A stretch of DNA of 64,000 nt from Massilia rhizosphaerae (GTDB lineage: Bacteria > Pseudomonadota > Gammaproteobacteria > Burkholderiales > Burkholderiaceae_D). The notes under the pieces were generated by a model that saw only the letters and a list, made by a program, of their open reading frames with translations, was not told where the DNA came from and ran no database searches. This document shows, one piece after another, positions 47,218-56,270 of this stretch. The position numbers and the translations under genes are program-made. How positions within the stretch are numbered: position 1 is the stretch's first letter; every line of letters begins with the position of its first letter. The DNA lies in contig NZ_JADKYX010000007.1 in assembly GCF_016093545.1 (NCBI RefSeq), forward strand, positions 1-64,000, given 5' to 3'.

Positions 47218-47579
47218 GACGTTTTATCGCAACAAAACGATTGTCGGAATTTTGTTTCAAAACGTATCCGATTAAATACGATTTCGCTGATCAATTCATA
47301 AAAAAACATGCCGATGGGCGTGAGTATTCGCGAGTTTTTATGCTCCAAAGCGCTAAAAGACCCGTATTCTTGCATTCAATTCAAGTCTCTCGGATAATGT
47401 TGTCCCTGATTGGCTGTTCAAAACTTCACGACAGAACACAATCGTCCGCAAATGTGATGATCGTCACATCTTCGTGTGTGTTGCATCTGTCATGATGCGG
47501 AGCGTTGGGCGGCAGACACACTTCAGAGCCTGCTGTTTGATATACATCTACTGATCGATCGATCTACATTGGAGCAATA
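47218..47579 (+). promoter_or_regulatory. Promoter region of the large DUF4214 gene
   Basis: 362 bases without a gene, AT-rich at the left. It contains the CRP-type site at 47453-47468, a -10-like CATGAT at 47491-47496, an expected start near 47503, and the ribosome-binding GGAG at 47571-47574. The predicted untranslated leader of about 77 bases includes the self-complementary GATCGATCGATC near 47553-47564, which may form a small structure. Confidence 0.55.
47453..47468 (+). promoter_or_regulatory. Perfect CRP-type site upstream of the DUF4214 gene
   Basis: TGTGA-TGATCG-TCACA, an exact CRP consensus palindrome. The centre (47460.5) is about 42 bases upstream of the start predicted from CATGAT at 47491-47496, fitting class II activation. 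Confidence 0.75.
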
Positions 47580-49592
47580 ATGGCAACGACTTACTACAAC
47601 GACATTCAAAAGCTGTACGTGGCGTACTTCAACCGTCCGGCTGACCCGGGTGGTCTGGCTTTCTGGGAAACCACCGTCGAAGCAGCTGCTGGTAGCACCG
47701 CTGCCGTGTCGGCTGCTTTCGCTGGTTCGGATGAATACAAGGCTACCTTCGCCAACCAGACCAACGCACAGATCGTCAACACCGTCTACATGAACCTGTT
47801 CGGCCGCGCTGCCGAAGACGCAGGCAAGGCTTACTGGGCCGACCTGCTGGACAAGGGCACCCTCACCATCGACGCAGTCGTGACCGCAATCGCCCAAGGC
47901 GCACAAGGTTCCGACATGACCGCCTACAACAACAAGGTGACCGCTGCTGCAGCCTTCACCGCGGCCGTCGACACCGACGCGGAAAAAACCGGCTACAGCG
48001 GCGGCGACGCCAACAAGGTCGCCAAGACCTTCCTGGCTGGCGTGACCGACAACGCCTCGCTGCAAGCTGCGACCGCTCCGGCCGCTCTGAACACCAGCGT
48101 CGCCGCCGCAGTGGCCGCCGGCACCCCGTTCACCGTCGCAGGTGCACTGAACACGCTGAACGCCGCCCACGCCGCCGTGGACAGCTTCCTGGGCGGCCTG
48201 AAGCTGGACGCCGCCGGCGTCGCAACCGCTCAGTCCACCGCAGTGACCAAGATCGCCGCCGACCTGACCGCCGACACCTCGGGCGCATCGACCACCCTGT
48301 TCACCAACACCACGTCGCAGACCGTGCGTGACGCCCTGGTCGCTTCGCAGGAATCGGCCAACGCTGATGCTCTGAACGCTGCTCAGAAGGTCGTGTCGGA
48401 CGACAACACCGCAATCTCGAAAGTGACCGGCCTGACCTCCGCTGAGTCGACCCTGACCGCCGCGCAGACCGCCCTGACGGCTGCTCAGAAGGCTGAAACC
48501 TCGGCACATGCTGACCTGGTCGCCAAGGAAGCCGCGTTCTCCGTGAACAATGGCGGCGACGCCAACACCAGCGTGACCAGCGATGGCACCAGCCTGTCGT
48601 ATGTCAAGGGTGGCACGCCGGTCGTTCTGGCAACCATCGATGTCAACGGCAAAGCCACGATCGCTGACGGCGTCGACGCAACCAAGTACACCGGCCTGAC
48701 CGACCTGATCGCCTCGTTCAACACCGAAAACACGGCTACCATCGGCGTGTCGAAGGCACAGACGAACGTGGACAATGCGCACCTGGGCGTCAACCTGCTG
48801 GACGTCGCTCCGGATTCGACTGGCGTCGTCGGCGCCACCGGCGATACCGAAGCGCAACTGATCGCTGCCATCTCGGCCCAGATCAACGCCACCACGCCGA
48901 ACACCGTGGCATCGAGCGCAACCCCGACCGTCGCGCAGATCCAGACCGAACTGGCTGTCCTGAAAGCGACGGACATGAATGCGTACACCAGCTTCAAGGC
49001 CCTGGTCGATGCTGAAACCGCTTCGGGCGATGACTTCAACCCGCTGATCTCCAAGCTGGCTACCGACATGGGCACCGCGAAAACCGCCAGCGATGCGATC
49101 GCTGCCCTGGCAAAAGACGTCGCCGCCCTGCAGACCGCTACCGCCAACGTCAACACCCTGGCTGGCCTGCAAGCAACCAGCGACGCAGCCGCCAAGCTGC
49201 TGACCGACAAGGGCTATAGCGTCGTCACGCTGGACGCCGCTCACGCCGCTTCGTTCGGTACCGCTGCTTCGGACGTCTTCGTGACCGCCAAGACCGACGC
49301 GACCATCGGCGCATTCGGCCTGCAAGGCACGGACGCACTGGCCGTCGGCAAAGGCTTTACGCTGGTTCAAGGTGCAATCGGCGCCAACGGCGTGACCGCC
49401 AACGACGCTGCACTGGAAATCTTCGTCAGCCAGCAAGGTGGCGATGCCCAGCTGCAGATCGAAAACCACGCTTACAGCTCGAACGTCGCTGGCACCGCTG
49501 GCGAAGTCTTCACCATCATCCTGACCGGTGTCGACGCTTCGTCCCTGCACCTGGACAGCAACGGCATCATCACGTCGAGCACCACCGCCTAA
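47580..49592 (+). CDS. Large DUF4214 surface protein, probable type I secretion substrate
   Basis: A 670-residue protein with no N-terminal signal peptide. Residues about 1-115 hold DUF4214-type helical units (LYVAYFNRPADPGGLAFWE and VYMNLFGRAAEDAGKAYW). The long middle is Ala/Thr/Asp-rich, with coiled-coil-like stretches around residues 255-310. I saw no Cys and no RTX nonapeptides. The C-terminus (EVFTIILTGVDASSLHL, then SSTTA) looks like a type I secretion signal. Codon use is extremely uniform (CTG, ACC, GCC), suggesting very high expression. It is followed by its own terminator and then the type I exporter operon. An S-layer-like or adhesin role is inferred. Confidence 0.85.
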   Translation: MATTYYNDIQKLYVAYFNRPADPGGLAFWETTVEAAAGSTAAVSAAFAGSDEYKATFANQTNAQIVNTVYMNLFGRAAEDAGKAYWADLLDKGTLTIDAVVTAIAQGAQGSDMTAYNNKVTAAAAFTAAVDTDAEKTGYSGGDANKVAKTFLAGVTDNASLQAATAPAALNTSVAAAVAAGTPFTVAGALNTLNAAHAAVDSFLGGLKLDAAGVATAQSTAVTKIAADLTADTSGASTTLFTNTTSQTVRDALVASQESANADALNAAQKVVSDDNTAISKVTGLTSAESTLTAAQTALTAAQKAETSAHADLVAKEAAFSVNNGGDANTSVTSDGTSLSYVKGGTPVVLATIDVNGKATIADGVDATKYTGLTDLIASFNTENTATIGVSKAQTNVDNAHLGVNLLDVAPDSTGVVGATGDTEAQLIAAISAQINATTPNTVASSATPTVAQIQTELAVLKATDMNAYTSFKALVDAETASGDDFNPLISKLATDMGTAKTASDAIAALAKDVAALQTATANVNTLAGLQATSDAAAKLLTDKGYSVVTLDAAHAASFGTAASDVFVTAKTDATIGAFGLQGTDALAVGKGFTLVQGAIGANGVTANDAALEIFVSQQGGDAQLQIENHAYSSNVAGTAGEVFTIILTGVDASSLHLDSNGIITSSTTA

Positions 49593-49628
49593 TTGACCGG
49601 CCCGCAAGGGCAAGTCGTTAGCCGAGAA

Positions 49629-49658
49629 CCCCGCCTTCGCAAGAAGGCGGGGTTTTTT
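49629..49658 (+). terminator. Rho-independent terminator after the DUF4214 gene
   Basis: CCCCGCCTTC (49629-49638), loop GCAA, GAAGGCGGGG (49643-49652), then six T. The perfect 10-bp stem with a GNRA tetraloop separates the abundant surface-protein mRNA from the exporter operon. Confidence 0.95.
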
Positions 49659-49719
49659 CTTTACCGTCCGTTGTCTTGTGCCCTGAACGCGACTCTTTTA
49701 GAATGTTCGAGTCAAAAAA

Positions 49720-49735
49720 TGTGACGTGGATCACA
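49720..49735 (+). promoter_or_regulatory. Perfect CRP-type site upstream of the secretion operon
   Basis: TGTGA-CGTGGA-TCACA, flanked by A and T runs that extend the dyad. A -10-like GATAAT at 49755-49760 predicts a start near 49767, about 40 bases from the site centre, again class II geometry. It lies 93 bases before the ABC-transporter ATG. Confidence 0.75.
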
Positions 49736-49827
49736 TTTTTTATGTTTTTTCGTGGATAATGTGCACGCAGGCCATTTTCTATGCCTAAGCGTCGAAATGG
49801 CGGCCCTTGACCTGTCACGCGAGATAC

Positions 49828-51597
49828 ATGAAAAAATTCCTGAATCCAAAAACCGAGATTGGGCGCATCCTGCTCAGTTTCAAAGGCACGTTCTACACGG
49901 TGGGGACGTTCAGCGCGATCATCAACCTGCTCGCGCTGATTCCTTCGCTCTACATGCTGCAGGTCTACGACCGCGTCCTGTCGAGCCGCAACGAGATCAC
50001 GTTGCTGATGCTCACGTTGATGATGCTCGGCGGTTACCTGTTCTCGTCGGCGCTGGAGCTGATCCGTTCGTTCGTGCTGGTGCGTGTGGGTGCGCAGTTC
50101 GACATGCGGCTCAACAAGCGCCTGTACACGGCCGCCTTCGAGCAAAACCTCAAGCAGGCTGGCAGCAACGCCGGCCAGGCATTGTCCGACTTGACGACCT
50201 TGCGCCAGTTCCTCACCGGTAACGCGCTGTTTGCCTTCTTCGATGCGCCCTGGTTCCCGATCTACCTGATCGTCATTTACTTCTTCGAGCCCTGGCTGGG
50301 CGTGTTCGCGACGTGCGGCGTCGTCGTGCTGGTGATCCTGGCGATCGTCAACGAACGCGTGACCTACCAGCCGCTGAAGGAAGCCAACAGCATGGCGATT
50401 GCGTCCAACACGGCCGCCACCAACAACCTGCGCAACGCCGAGGTCATCGAATCGATGGGCATGCTGCCGAACCTGATGGCGCGCTGGTTCAAGCTGCATG
50501 GCAAGTTCTTGACCCTGCAGGCGCAGGCCAGCCAGAAGGCCGGCACCATCACTGCCGTTACCAAGTTCTTCCAGATGGGACTGTCGTCGTCGGTGCTGGG
50601 CCTTGGCGCGCTGCTCGTGCTCGACAATAAGATCACCTCCGGCATGATGATCGCCGCTTCGATCCTGCTGGGCCGCACGCTGGCGCCGGTGCAGCAGTTG
50701 ATCGGCGTGTGGAAGAGCTGGGGCAGCACACGCAGCGCGTTCGATCGCCTGACCTTGCTGCTGGAAACCAACCCGGCCCGCGAAGCCGGCATGGAATTGC
50801 CGAAGCCGGAAGGTCGCCTGAGCGTGGAAGGCGTGCATGCCGCGCCGCCGGGCGTGCGCAGCCCGGTGGTCAAGGGCGTCTCGTTCGCGATCCAGCCCGG
50901 CGACGTGCTGGGCGTGATCGGGCCGAGCGGCTCGGGCAAGTCGACCCTGGCACGGCTGATGGTGGGCGTGTGGCCCACGATGGTGGGCAAGGTGCGCCTG
51001 GACGGCGCCGACATCTATGCCTGGAACAAGGCCGAGCTCGGTCCTCACGTCGGCTACCTGCCGCAGGACATCGAGCTGTTCAGCGGCACGGTCGCCGAGA
51101 ACATCGCCCGCTTCGGCGAGATCGATTCGGAAAAAGTCGTGCTGGCGGCCAAGCGCGCCGGCGTGCACGACCTGATCCTGCACTTCCCTGAAGGCTATGA
51201 CACCAAGCTGGGCGACGGTGGTGCCGGCCTGTCCGGCGGCCAGAAGCAGCGCCTCGGCCTGGCGCGTGCCATGTACGGCGATCCTGCCCTGATCGTGCTG
51301 GACGAGCCGAACTCGAACCTGGACGACGTGGGCGAACAGGCCCTCGTGAACGCCGTGCTCGACCTGCGTCAGCGCGGCAAGACGATCGTGCTGATCACGC
51401 ACCGTCCGAGCGCGATCAGTTCCACGACCAAGCTGCTGCTGATGAACGACGGCGCGGTGCAGATGTTCGGCCCCACCAAGGACGTGCTGGCGGCGCTCAA
51501 CGAAGCGAACCAGAAAGCCCTGGCGGCCCAGCAGGCGGCGCAGCAGCAGCGCGCCGCCGCCGGCGCCCAGCCGGGCGGCACGACTGCCGCAGCCTGA
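49828..51597 (+). CDS. Type I secretion ABC transporter (PrtD/HlyB-like, no C39 domain)
   Basis: A 589-residue inner-membrane exporter. The transmembrane domain (residues about 15-310, first helix TVGTFSAIINLLALIPSLYML) and the ATPase domain (about 335-565) have Walker A GPSGSGKST, signature LSGGQKQR, Walker B LIVLDEP and the switch His in ITHRPS. The N-terminus MKKFLNPKTEIGRIL is the PrtD/AprD type without a peptidase domain, so substrates keep a C-terminal uncleaved signal. An Ala/Gln-rich tail ends the protein. The start at 49828 is preferred over 49807. It is the first gene of a three-gene exporter operon. Confidence 0.95.
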   Translation: MKKFLNPKTEIGRILLSFKGTFYTVGTFSAIINLLALIPSLYMLQVYDRVLSSRNEITLLMLTLMMLGGYLFSSALELIRSFVLVRVGAQFDMRLNKRLYTAAFEQNLKQAGSNAGQALSDLTTLRQFLTGNALFAFFDAPWFPIYLIVIYFFEPWLGVFATCGVVVLVILAIVNERVTYQPLKEANSMAIASNTAATNNLRNAEVIESMGMLPNLMARWFKLHGKFLTLQAQASQKAGTITAVTKFFQMGLSSSVLGLGALLVLDNKITSGMMIAASILLGRTLAPVQQLIGVWKSWGSTRSAFDRLTLLLETNPAREAGMELPKPEGRLSVEGVHAAPPGVRSPVVKGVSFAIQPGDVLGVIGPSGSGKSTLARLMVGVWPTMVGKVRLDGADIYAWNKAELGPHVGYLPQDIELFSGTVAENIARFGEIDSEKVVLAAKRAGVHDLILHFPEGYDTKLGDGGAGLSGGQKQRLGLARAMYGDPALIVLDEPNSNLDDVGEQALVNAVLDLRQRGKTIVLITHRPSAISSTTKLLLMNDGAVQMFGPTKDVLAALNEANQKALAAQQAAQQQRAAAGAQPGGTTAAA

Positions 51598-51629
51598 CGC
51601 GTAGCGGTGATGACCCGAGAAGGACAACA

Positions 51630-52982
51630 ATGAAATTGCTGAAAAACGACGTGGCGGAAGTCGTCTCACATGACGTGACGCCGCTGGAAGTAAACACGGA
51701 TGCACGCGCATTCAGCCGCATCGGCTGGTTGATCGTCGTGCTTGGGCTCGGCGGCTTCCTCGCCTGGGCCTTGTTCGCGCCGCTGGACAAGGGCGTACCG
51801 CTGTCGGGTACGGTTGCCAAGGAATCGAACCGCAAGGCGATCCAGCACCAGATGGGCGGCATCGTCAAGGAAATCCTCGTCAAGGACGGCGACGTCGTCA
51901 AGGCGGGGCAGGTGCTCGTGCGCATGAATGGCGTGCTGGCCAAGTCGGCCTACGAGACGAGCGAAGCGCAATACCTGACGGCGCGCGCCAGCGAGGCGCG
52001 CCTGATTGCGGAACGCGACGGCCTGAAAACGATCACGTTCCCGGACGAATTGGAACGGCGCAAGAACGAGCCGCGTATCGCCGAGTTGATGGCCCTGCAG
52101 AGCCAGCTGTTCACGTCGCGCCGGATGTCGCTGCAGAACGAGCTGGGCAGTGTGGACGAAAACATCGCCGGCCTCAAGGATCAGATCAAGAGCCTGGAAG
52201 AAGCGCGCGACAGCAAGAAGGCCGAGATGGGCTACCTCAAGGAGCAGCTGGACGGCATGCGCGACCTCGCCAAGGAAGGCTATGTGGCGCGTAACCGTCT
52301 GCTCGACCTGGAACGGACCTACGCCCAGCTGAGCGGCCAGATCTCGGAAGACATCGGCAACATCGGCCGTTCGCGCCGCCAGGTGCTCGAGCTGAGCCTG
52401 CGCAAGGCCCAGCGTACCCAGGACTACCAGAAGGAAGTGCGGACCCAGCTGTCAGACGTCGAACGGGAGGCCGAGGCGCTCGGCGCCCGCATGGAAGGCC
52501 AGAAATTCGAAGTCGACAACGTCGAGGTCAAGTCGCCCGTCGACGGCACCGTGACGGGCCTGGCCGTGTTCACCCAGGGTGGCGTGGTCCAGCCCGGCTT
52601 CAAGATGATGGAAATCGTTCCGACGAACGATCCGCTCGTCATCGAAGGCAATCTGGCCGTCAACCTTGTCGACCGCGTCCACCGGGGCCTCAAGACCGAG
52701 CTGATCTTCTCGGCGTTCAACGTCAACAAGACCCCGCACATCGAAGGCCAGGTCGAGGAAGTGGCGGCCGACCGCAGCGTCGACGAGCGCACCGGCGCGC
52801 CTTACTACAAGGTGCGCGTGCGGGTGACGCCGGCCGGCCAGAAGATGATCGCCGAGCACCACATGGACGTGCGTCCCGGCATGCCGGTGGAACTGTTCGT
52901 CAAGACGGGCGAGCGTACGCCGATCAACTATCTGCTGAAACCGATCTTCGACCGCGCCCGGTCGTCGATGGCGGAGGAGTGA
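51630..52982 (+). CDS. HlyD-family type I secretion membrane-fusion protein
   Basis: A 450-residue periplasmic adaptor of the PrtE/AprE type. It has a short cytoplasmic N-terminus, one transmembrane helix at about residues 31-52 (WLIVVLGLGGFLAWALF), a lipoyl half-motif, a long alpha-helical hairpin (about 120-275), a second lipoyl half and a beta-barrel domain ending in the family hallmark HHMDVRPGMPVELFVKTGERT. It bridges the ABC transporter and the TolC-like channel. It lies 32 bases after the ABC gene with GAGAAGGA before the ATG, and overlaps or abuts the TolC-like gene. Confidence 0.95.
   Translation: MKLLKNDVAEVVSHDVTPLEVNTDARAFSRIGWLIVVLGLGGFLAWALFAPLDKGVPLSGTVAKESNRKAIQHQMGGIVKEILVKDGDVVKAGQVLVRMNGVLAKSAYETSEAQYLTARASEARLIAERDGLKTITFPDELERRKNEPRIAELMALQSQLFTSRRMSLQNELGSVDENIAGLKDQIKSLEEARDSKKAEMGYLKEQLDGMRDLAKEGYVARNRLLDLERTYAQLSGQISEDIGNIGRSRRQVLELSLRKAQRTQDYQKEVRTQLSDVEREAEALGARMEGQKFEVDNVEVKSPVDGTVTGLAVFTQGGVVQPGFKMMEIVPTNDPLVIEGNLAVNLVDRVHRGLKTELIFSAFNVNKTPHIEGQVEEVAADRSVDERTGAPYYKVRVRVTPAGQKMIAEHHMDVRPGMPVELFVKTGERTPINYLLKPIFDRARSSMAEE
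52973..52979 (+). promoter_or_regulatory. Ribosome-binding site deciding the TolC-like start
   Basis: GGAGGAG lies inside the last codons of the HlyD-family gene. A GTG at 52979 overlaps it and would have no spacing, whereas the TTG at 52985 has a normal 5-7 base gap. This favours the TTG start and coupled translation. Confidence 0.55.
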
Positions 52983-52984
52983 GC

Positions 52985-54346
52985 TTGGACCGCCCGACGA
53001 TCACAGAACGCGCGTTGCGCCGCGGTGTCATTGCCCTGGTCGCCGCGCTGGCGGCCGGCCAGGCCGGTGCGGTTACGCTGCAGCAAGCGTACGAGGCCGC
53101 GCTGAAGAACGACCCGACCTACCGCATGAGCTTCTACGACAAGGAAGCGGCCAAGGAAAACCGCATCCTCGGTCGCTCCAACCTGCTGCCCAGCGTGTCG
53201 GCCAGTTTCTCGGCCAGCCGCAACGTCGCCGATACGGACACGCTGGAAAAGAACGTCATCGGCCAGAAGGTGCGGGTGATCGACCACCCGCGCTACATCA
53301 GCCGCTCGGACGTCGTGCAGCTGCGCCAGCCGATCCTGAACCTGGAAGGCATCGCGCGCTACCGCCAGGGCAAGGTCCAGGCGGAGCAGGGCGAGGCCGC
53401 GTTCGAGGCGAGCACCGACGAAGTCACGGTGCGCGCCGTCAGCGCTTACATGGACGTGCTGTTCGCCGACGACCAGGTTGCGCTGTCCGAAGTCTCGCGC
53501 AATATGTATCAAGAAATGATGCATGTAAACCAACGCCTGTTCGAAAAAGGCGAGGGCACCAAGACGGACATGCTGGAGACCCAGGCGCGGCTCGACCTCT
53601 CCGAGGCCCAGCTGACGGAGGCGAAGGACAATGCCGTGGCGGCGCGCGAAACGCTGGCCGCCATCATCGGCATGGATCCGGGGCCGCTCGATCATCTGCG
53701 CGACGAATTCCATCCGGTGACGATCACGCCCGGCACCTTCGAGGACTGGGAAAAGATCGCGCGCGAGCACAATCCGGAACTGGCAGCCGCGCGCCTGGCG
53801 GCCGAGAATGCCCGTCTCGACATCAGCCGTAACCGCGCCGGCCATTATCCGCGCGTGGACTTCGTCGCGGCCTATAGCCGGGGCGACGCGGAATCGATCA
53901 ACACGTACACGCAGAATTCGGTGAACCGCACCGTGGGCCTGCAGGTCAACATCCCCATCTATCAGGGCGGGGCGATCAATGCCGCTACGCGCCAGGCGGC
54001 CGCGAACTATGCCAAGGCCCAGTCGGACGTGGACGTGCGCACGAGCAAGGTGCTGGTGGAACTGCGCAAGGCCCACAGCCTGGTGGTGTCCAGCGTGCAC
54101 AAGATCGAGGCGCTGGAAAAAGCCGTCGCCTCCGGCAAGCTGCTCATGAAGGCCACCGAGCAGAGCATTAAGGGCGGCGTACGCATCAACCTCGACCTGC
54201 TGAACGCCCAGCAGCAGCTGTACACGAGCCAGCGCGACCTGGCCCAGGCCCGCTACACGTACCTGATCGCCGTCCTGCGCCTGCGTGCCGCAGCCGGCAC
54301 GCTCGACAGCGGCGCCGTGCGCGAAGTCGCCGCTTACTTCCACTGA
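52985..54346 (+). CDS. TolC-family outer-membrane channel of the type I system
   Basis: A protein of about 453 residues of the PrtF/AprF/TolC family. The signal peptide (about 1-30, VIALVAALAAGQAGA) is followed by two repeats of the TolC coiled-coil and barrel layout (LQQAYEAALKNDPTYR opening the first, REHNPELAAARLAAENARLDISR opening the second). The late segment GVRINLDLLNAQQQLYTSQRDLAQARY is diagnostic. The start is TTG 52985 by ribosome-site spacing, or GTG 52979. It completes the ABC/HlyD/TolC trio and so can export the DUF4214 protein. Confidence 0.94.
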   Translation: MDRPTITERALRRGVIALVAALAAGQAGAVTLQQAYEAALKNDPTYRMSFYDKEAAKENRILGRSNLLPSVSASFSASRNVADTDTLEKNVIGQKVRVIDHPRYISRSDVVQLRQPILNLEGIARYRQGKVQAEQGEAAFEASTDEVTVRAVSAYMDVLFADDQVALSEVSRNMYQEMMHVNQRLFEKGEGTKTDMLETQARLDLSEAQLTEAKDNAVAARETLAAIIGMDPGPLDHLRDEFHPVTITPGTFEDWEKIAREHNPELAAARLAAENARLDISRNRAGHYPRVDFVAAYSRGDAESINTYTQNSVNRTVGLQVNIPIYQGGAINAATRQAAANYAKAQSDVDVRTSKVLVELRKAHSLVVSSVHKIEALEKAVASGKLLMKATEQSIKGGVRINLDLLNAQQQLYTSQRDLAQARYTYLIAVLRLRAAAGTLDSGAVREVAAYFH

Positions 54347-54577
54347 GTGCGCGGCGGCGCCATCCCGGCGCTGCCGTCTCTCCGCCTCCACTTACGTCGC
54401 AAAATCGTTGCGCATATGCAAATTGCGTGGAATTAACATTTTCCAAAATGCAGTAAGTGACCACTTCCTCTAAGAAATAGTATCCATGCGGAACATGGGC
54501 TGGCACAGCTGTGTTCGTGGCGCCACTGCTGTGCCGATTCATGTACCATTTCCTCACATTTTGACATGGAGGCAATG

Positions 54578-55153
54578 ATGGCAACGACGATCGAACAGAC
54601 AGTGGAACAGTTGTATATTGCATACTTCAGCCGCCCCGCGGATCCGAAGGGGCTGGCGTACTGGGAGAACGTGCTGACGACCAATCCCGATGGCGTGCAG
54701 CAGATTTCCGCGGCATTTGCCGGCTCGCAGGAATACAAGGACACGTATGCGGGGCTGGACAACACGGGCGTCGTGCAGGCTGTCTACCACAACCTGTTCG
54801 GCCGGGCCGGCGAGCAGGCAGGTGTGGATTACTGGGTCAATTTGCTGAACAACCACACGATCACCGTCGACAACGTCGTCACCACCATCGCTAGCGGGGC
54901 GCAGAACAGCGACAAGCTCGTCTACGACGGCCGCGTGGCCGTGGCGACGTCATTCACGGCGCACGTCGACCAGCCCGCCGAGATCGCAGCCTATTCGGGC
55001 ACGGCGGCGAACGTCCAGGCCAAGGCATTCATCGGCACGATTGTCGACTTGCAGAGCGCGGCTTATGCGATCGACCCGGGCGTGATCGACACCAAGATCG
55101 CCGAGATCGTCGGCAGCGCGACCGGCACCAACGTACCGCATCACCTGGCCTGA
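54578..55153 (+). CDS. Small DUF4214-domain protein
   Basis: A 191-residue protein from the ATG at 54578 (GGAGG at 54568-54572; ATGs at 54566 and 54575 are too close to or upstream of it). Its N-terminal half parallels the large protein at 47580: QLYIAYFSRPADPKGLAYWE and VYHNLFGRAGEQAGVDYWV. It is essentially one DUF4214 unit plus an Ala-rich helical tail, without the long middle or the hydrophobic C-terminal signal. It is a paralogue arising by duplication of the N-terminal module. No CRP-type site was found upstream. It may be a co-secreted partner or a binding cap. Confidence 0.85.
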   Translation: MATTIEQTVEQLYIAYFSRPADPKGLAYWENVLTTNPDGVQQISAAFAGSQEYKDTYAGLDNTGVVQAVYHNLFGRAGEQAGVDYWVNLLNNHTITVDNVVTTIASGAQNSDKLVYDGRVAVATSFTAHVDQPAEIAAYSGTAANVQAKAFIGTIVDLQSAAYAIDPGVIDTKIAEIVGSATGTNVPHHLA

Positions 55154-55916
55154 CCGGGCGTCACCGAACGATCCAGCGTTTCATATCGCATTCGCGATTG
55201 GGACAGTCAAAAAACTGGCCTGACGGGCGCGGCCGCCGCGGCGCCCTCGGCCTTCCATCACGGTTGAGTTAGAAATACCACCAGCGATAATTGGTGAAAT
55301 TTCTTCTGCAAAATTCCGCTACACTATAAGGTCTCGTATGTACGAGGCAGTTGGCTAAAGGAACCTGCATTAATTCAGGTTCCCATCGTCGTCAACGGAA
55401 TAGGTAGTGCTTCTCGATAAAGAAGACCTCGATTCTCCCACTGCCATCCAGGCCCAACATCGATTAAGACACCAGGCGAGCACGGTCGTCCGTTCTTCGT
55501 ACAGGTGATGTTGCGCGATCAAGGGCGGCTTATTCTTCTTGCCGAAATATTAGCGAAATGAATATCGCGTGCGGGAGGCCCGGGTCTAACTGTTATATAC
55601 CTGGCGCGGCCCGCGACGGTCGCATTCCAATTTCTTCGTACAGAAATAATACAATTGGCTTGAATCGAATTCTGGATGTGGCGCGGCTGATGCAAGCACG
55701 CAAGGTGGCTCGCTGAGCGTGGCACTAAATAAAATGCCCGGCATAAACGCTGTATCTCAGTTGCACTATTCAGTATTTAATCGAGGACTGATTGAATTTT
55801 CGGAAATTAATAATTGGGGGCAATGGTGACGCCGGTTGCATTTACATACACAGCCATTAGTGATCGCTATACTCCCGTGTTTATTTGCAAAACGAAGGGA
55901 AGCTATGGGGTAGAAA
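55154..55916. other. 763-base AT-rich stretch without a convincing gene
   Basis: No reading frame with protein-like composition is present on either strand. It contains a perfect hairpin at 55360-55383 (GGAACCTG, 8-nt loop, CAGGTTCC), a smaller one CTCGTA-TG-TACGAG near 55333-55346, and several AT-rich promoter-like patches (for example CACTATAAG near 55322). Composition differs from both neighbours, suggesting inserted or decayed DNA. A structured RNA cannot be excluded. Confidence 0.5.
55360..55383. repeat. Hairpin in the AT-rich spacer
   Basis: GGAACCTG (55360-55367), loop CATTAATT, CAGGTTCC (55376-55383). It is a perfect 8-bp stem with no T-run, so it is not a standard terminator. Confidence 0.55.
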
Positions 55917-56270
55917 ATGATAAAATTATGTCGAAACTCGCTGTACGCGTTGCTTATTGTGGTCGCACTGTTGGGTTGCGCGTCGAAGTACGGCTATGAC
56001 TTTTACGATAGGCCAAATTGGGAGCACCGTCATGCCGCATTTGTTGGAGAGTACATCGATGGTCGCATAGGGGAATACTTTGACCCGGCTTGGTGTCATC
56101 CCAGAAACTGCGTGAAAGAAGTCTTGAGTAATTCGATAATCCTTTATAAATTCGTGGACTCTCCTCACCCGGGTTGTACATATTGGTACGAAACCGATAA
56201 GACTACGCACATTGTTGTTCGTGCAAACTATCGGGGGACGGAGCGTCAGTGTTATAAGCTGCTTAATTAA
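55917..56270 (+). CDS. Small putative lipoprotein
   Basis: A 117-residue protein with a lipoprotein signal: basic start, hydrophobic core YALLIVVALLGC and a lipobox Cys at about residue 21. The mature part is short, aromatic and Cys-rich (five Cys besides the lipidated one, including WCHPRNC), suggesting disulfides. I do not recognise the family. It is AT-rich relative to the chromosome and isolated between non-coding stretches, so it is probably an accessory gene. It acts at the envelope if expressed. Confidence 0.65.
   Translation: MIKLCRNSLYALLIVVALLGCASKYGYDFYDRPNWEHRHAAFVGEYIDGRIGEYFDPAWCHPRNCVKEVLSNSIILYKFVDSPHPGCTYWYETDKTTHIVVRANYRGTERQCYKLLN

Noticed and set aside
47580-49592. RTX nonapeptide repeats in the secreted protein
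   Set aside because: Searched by eye for GGxGxD-type repeats because of the adjacent type I exporter. None are present.
47523-49613. A 696-codon open frame antisense to the DUF4214 gene, Gly/Val-rich
   Set aside because: It mirrors the uniform codon use of the sense gene. The sense frame has a ribosome site, a DUF4214 motif, a promoter and a terminator in the right places.
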